From DAOVQB01 sp023128935 (GTDB lineage: Bacteria > Eisenbacteria > RBG-16-71-46 > CAIMUX01 > WJJG01): DNA of 8,532 bases. The translations under genes were made by a program, and so were the position numbers. Every line of letters begins with the position of its first letter. The stretch's first letter is position 1. Below are positions 6,204 through 8,532 of this stretch, piece by piece. The stretch covers positions 1 through 8,532 of the forward strand of contig DAOVQB010000199.1 of the NCBI GenBank assembly GCA_030628905.1, read 5' to 3'. A model generated the notes under the pieces. That model was not told the origin of the DNA. It ran no database searches and saw only the letters and a program-made list of their open reading frames with translations.

Positions 6204-7018
6204 AGGCTTCCTGCCACCTTCTTAAATAGGAAGAACACCGCCAGAGAGACCACGAAGATCAGAATCCCAAAAAGCTCGTGAATCGTGCCTCTTGTTGCCT
6301 CGGGACCAATCAGGAAAGCGCCCATGCCGCTTCCCCAGACGCGGACGGCGTTTCCGGCCACGCTGAGGGGAAGGGCGGACAGGAACAGAATCAAGCGACC
6401 CATCCACAGGATGGGGGCGAGATAGGCAACTAGAGCACCAATGGCCAGGAAGGAATAGAGCGAGCGAATCCCGCTACACGCCTCGGCAACCTCTAGGCTT
6501 GCCTGAGGAAGGTGGATGATGTTGCCCTGAGCGACGGCGGGAACGCCGACGAGGCCCAGACCCCAGATGGCGCACTTGGCGGCGAAGGCCTGCATGGGTG
6601 CGGTGAGACCGTAGTAGATGACGTAGGGCAGGGGGATGGCGAGGAGGAGGAAGGCCAAAGGGAAAAGGGTCAAACGCAGGTAACGCCAGCCGAAGATGAA
6701 AAGAACTAGTGAGCTCAGAACCCCAATGAAACCCACGCGCTGAGTAAACACCTCAGCGCCCGCTGTACCGAGGATGATCATAGCCAGGGCTAGGAGCAGG
6801 CCGAGCAAGCCCCATGTAGAAGGCGACGGTGAGCGGCTCCCAAGTTCCTCGCGTTTGCCCCAGAGAACGAAGCCCGAAATCACTGGGATCAGAAATCCGT
6901 GATTGTAATTGGCGTCCCGCATCCAATCCCTGACCAGTTCGGTCAGAACGCCGCCAAAAGCGAGGACAAGGGCGGCGAGCATGGCAATGTGGGGAACGAA
7001 TCTGACAATTGGTTTCAA
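6131..7018 (-). CDS. Exosortase (PEP-CTERM transpeptidase, EpsH/Xrt family)
   Basis: A 295-residue polytopic protein with about eight membrane helices. All three catalytic residues of the exosortase family are seen: Cys181 in EACSGIRSL, Arg226 in AGNAVRV and His247 in THELFG. The N-terminal NYNHGFLIP (37-45) is also typical. Exosortase cleaves the PEP-CTERM tail at the membrane and probably transfers the protein to a surface acceptor; the PEP-CTERM gene at 1291-2019 is a likely substrate. Here the EpsI domain is a separate gene, unlike the fused forms, so I do not assign a numbered subfamily. The start is TTG at 7018 preceded by AAAGAGAG; ATG 6982 (residue 13) is an alternative that would lose part of the first helix. 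The C-terminal 30 residues are Ser-rich and lie partly in the overlap with epsI. Confidence 0.95.
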   Translation of the reverse strand: MKPIVRFVPHIAMLAALVLAFGGVLTELVRDWMRDANYNHGFLIPVISGFVLWGKREELGSRSPSPSTWGLLGLLLALAMIILGTAGAEVFTQRVGFIGVLSSLVLFIFGWRYLRLTLFPLAFLLLAIPLPYVIYYGLTAPMQAFAAKCAIWGLGLVGVPAVAQGNIIHLPQASLEVAEACSGIRSLYSFLAIGALVAYLAPILWMGRLILFLSALPLSVAGNAVRVWGSGMGAFLIGPEATRGTIHELFGILIFVVSLAVFFLFKKVAGSLWSPAPLSQSSSSGSRDSTPEISG

Positions 7019-7236
7019 TGCCCACTCTCTTTGCAGGCCGTCCTAGCCTGGCAAGTCAACGGTCCCACCGGATCCCCGATTAAGCAAACCCAGGAGAGTG
7101 TAGCACGGCAGCTAGGGGGCGTTGAAGTGCGTTTCTGCAGGCTGTGCTGCCGGTCTGCTGCTGTTCAGAGGGGGCATTTGGGAGGCACGTGCGCGGGGCG
7201 GCGTACATATATGCCTAACCCCCCGAGTGGGCCAAC

Positions 7237-8532
7237 CTATTCGATCACACAGGCCCTGTCGCGCTGGATGCGTGTCCCCGTATCGAGCACATAGAGGTAG
7301 ACGCCTGAGGGCACGCGGCGTCCGCGGTCGTTGCGAGCCTGCCATACGGCCGCATGGTGGCCGGCGGGCATGGTTTCACCGTCCATGAGGGTCCTGACAA
7401 GTCGGCCGGCAGTGTCGAAGACCTTCAGAGTCACGCATTCAGGGTGCGGCAAGCAGTACTCGATTCGGGTCATGGGACTGAAGGGGTTCGGGTGGTTGCC
7501 AAGCAAACGGACCGACGTGTACCGGGCGTGCTTAGGTTCCCAACCGTCACCAGGGGGGATGCCAGGATTGATTTCCACGCGCCAATTGTCCACGGCCGCC
7601 TGGAAATCTGTTGCCCCTCTGGCAAAGACCGCATATTGCCCGACGGCGAATCCGAACATGATTTCACCTGCACCGGCAGAGAAATCCGGGTGGCCTGTTT
7701 CCCAGGGAACGATGGGGTCGAAGTCTTCCGCAGATAGGCCGTATGAAGCGTAGGTCATCCAATCGGGGTCAGATGCCAAGGTGGCCGCTCCCCATGCGTA
7801 GGACTCACCGGTCGCCACCTGGTGGGCGACGATACCCACGCGCACGGGCGCCCCGTTCAGAGATCGGAAGTCCAAGCCTGCATCCACCGAATGGATCGGT
7901 CCGAGAAGGTCGAGGTTCCAGACGGCTGTTTGGTAAAGGTGAATGGCAGTGGCCCCGTCTTGATGAGACGTTCCCAGGCTGAAGGCAACCGCGCGGTACA
8001 ATCCTGGATTCCCACTCACCGCCTGTGTTGCGGCCAGGTCGATTCTGCCCGCCTCGCTGACCAGAGGACATACGACCCAATCGGCGCAGGCGAAGTCTCG
8101 GTCGGCCAGATGCTGTATATCCTCTACTACAGCCGATCCGGGAGGTGGCGGAATTACAGCGCTTGGAATGTTAGATATGGGGCTCCAGTTGGGAACTTCA
8201 TCCGCCACCTTGAGAGCGAAGTAGTGGGTTGTAGCGGCGGTCAGATCCGTGACGGTGATGGTTTCCGTTTGCCCGGCCGTCTGCGGCTCCGGTCCGGCTG
8301 GAACCTGCGCGGCCAAGCCCCAATTGCCCTCGGTGATGAACGATGTCAAATGACGGATGTCATAGGTGGTGGCCGTGCCGGAGCTGTCGTCGTCGCCTAC
8401 CGCTGTCCAGATCAGGTCCACTGAGGTTTCGCCGATTGTAGTGGCCTCGAGAGTGTTGATCATGGCAGGAGGGGTTGTGTCAACGGAGGGCAAAGTCGTT
8501 CCACTTGTGATGTTCGAAGACAAGGCGCCCCA
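7237..8532 (-). CDS. Secreted fibronectin-III / FlgD-Ig-like tail protein, 3' part
   Basis: The minus-strand frame is open to the right edge (no stop between 8523 and 8532), so only the last 431 residues are seen and the TTG at 8523 is probably not the real start. Order of parts: a fibronectin type III domain (about 20-125, with TSVDLIWTAVGDD and AATTHYFALKVADE), a proline hinge (IPPPPG), and a beta-rich domain of about 190 residues that I do not recognise. The C-terminal domain is FlgD-Ig/Por-secretion-like: NHPNPFSPMTRIEYCLP, LKVFDTAGRLVRTLMDG, then PSGVYLYVLDTG. Such tails close many large secreted or surface proteins of FCB-group and candidate-phylum bacteria, and in type IX systems act as sorting signals. 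No PEP-CTERM tail is present, so it should not be an exosortase substrate. Catalytic residues are not evident in the visible part. Confidence 0.88.
   Translation of the reverse strand, partial: WGALSSNITSGTTLPSVDTTPPAMINTLEATTIGETSVDLIWTAVGDDDSSGTATTYDIRHLTSFITEGNWGLAAQVPAGPEPQTAGQTETITVTDLTAATTHYFALKVADEVPNWSPISNIPSAVIPPPPGSAVVEDIQHLADRDFACADWVVCPLVSEAGRIDLAATQAVSGNPGLYRAVAFSLGTSHQDGATAIHLYQTAVWNLDLLGPIHSVDAGLDFRSLNGAPVRVGIVAHQVATGESYAWGAATLASDPDWMTYASYGLSAEDFDPIVPWETGHPDFSAGAGEIMFGFAVGQYAVFARGATDFQAAVDNWRVEINPGIPPGDGWEPKHARYTSVRLLGNHPNPFSPMTRIEYCLPHPECVTLKVFDTAGRLVRTLMDGETMPAGHHAAVWQARNDRGRRVPSGVYLYVLDTGTRIQRDRACVIE

Noticed and set aside
7019..7236. Possible sigma-70 promoter for the exosortase operon (minus strand, TTCAAC/TACACT or TTGACT)
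   Set aside because: Matches are weak or wrongly spaced, and no terminator or other structure in this 218-base gap was convincing. The operon promoter was not located.
7331..8424. Long plus-strand frames opposite the secreted protein (for example 7822-8424)
   Set aside because: These are shadows of the minus-strand gene, which has clear fibronectin-III and FlgD-Ig-like patterns.
1..8532. tRNA, rRNA, CRISPR array or insertion sequence
   Set aside because: No cloverleaf, regularly spaced array, transposase motif or terminal inverted repeats were seen. The two 37-bp repeats are too few and too far apart for CRISPR.

Overview
This window looks like a piece of a bacterial chromosome (or metagenome contig) of moderately high GC. 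It carries a compact PEP-CTERM/exosortase surface-protein and polysaccharide locus. Two lines of evidence suggest an organism: a complete exosortase set (exosortase, EpsI, PEP-CTERM-locus polysaccharide deacetylase, a PEP-CTERM substrate), and a large secreted protein ending in a FlgD-Ig/Por-secretion-like beta-sandwich tail. That tail style is common in FCB-group and related candidate phyla such as Eisenbacteria or Latescibacteria. The taxonomic guess is inference from protein style only.

Layout, left to right. Positions 1-132 hold the truncated end of a probable left-handed beta-helix sugar acyltransferase. Positions 133-1187 have no convincing intact gene: degraded-looking sequence, then two copies of a 37-bp repeat exactly 126 bp apart. 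A good sigma-54 (-24/-12) promoter at 1188-1201 precedes a 242-residue PEP-CTERM protein (1291-2019), which ends in a clear intrinsic terminator. This protein has Cys and Gln motifs resembling an internal thioester domain. Next, on the minus strand, lies a broken C-terminal remnant of a TldD/PmbA-family protein (about 2260-2640) with three apparent single-base frameshifts. It directly abuts the 5' end of a plus-strand multispanning glycosyltransferase (about 2661-4122) that carries one frameshift. A GtrA-family membrane protein follows one base later (4124-4585), then a doubtful 61-residue ORF.

Facing these genes on the minus strand is an overlapping operon read right to left: exosortase (7018-6131), epsI (6203-5577) and polysaccharide deacetylase (5580-4714). 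Further right, also on the minus strand, is the 3' end of a large secreted fibronectin-III/FlgD-Ig-like protein that runs off the window.

Functional picture (inference): the sigma-54 promoter drives export of a PEP-CTERM protein, which the exosortase with EpsI would cleave and anchor. The deacetylase, glycosyltransferase and GtrA protein would make, modify or flip sugars of the extracellular matrix in which such proteins act. The left part (1-2660) shows several signs of rearrangement and decay. The right part is intact.
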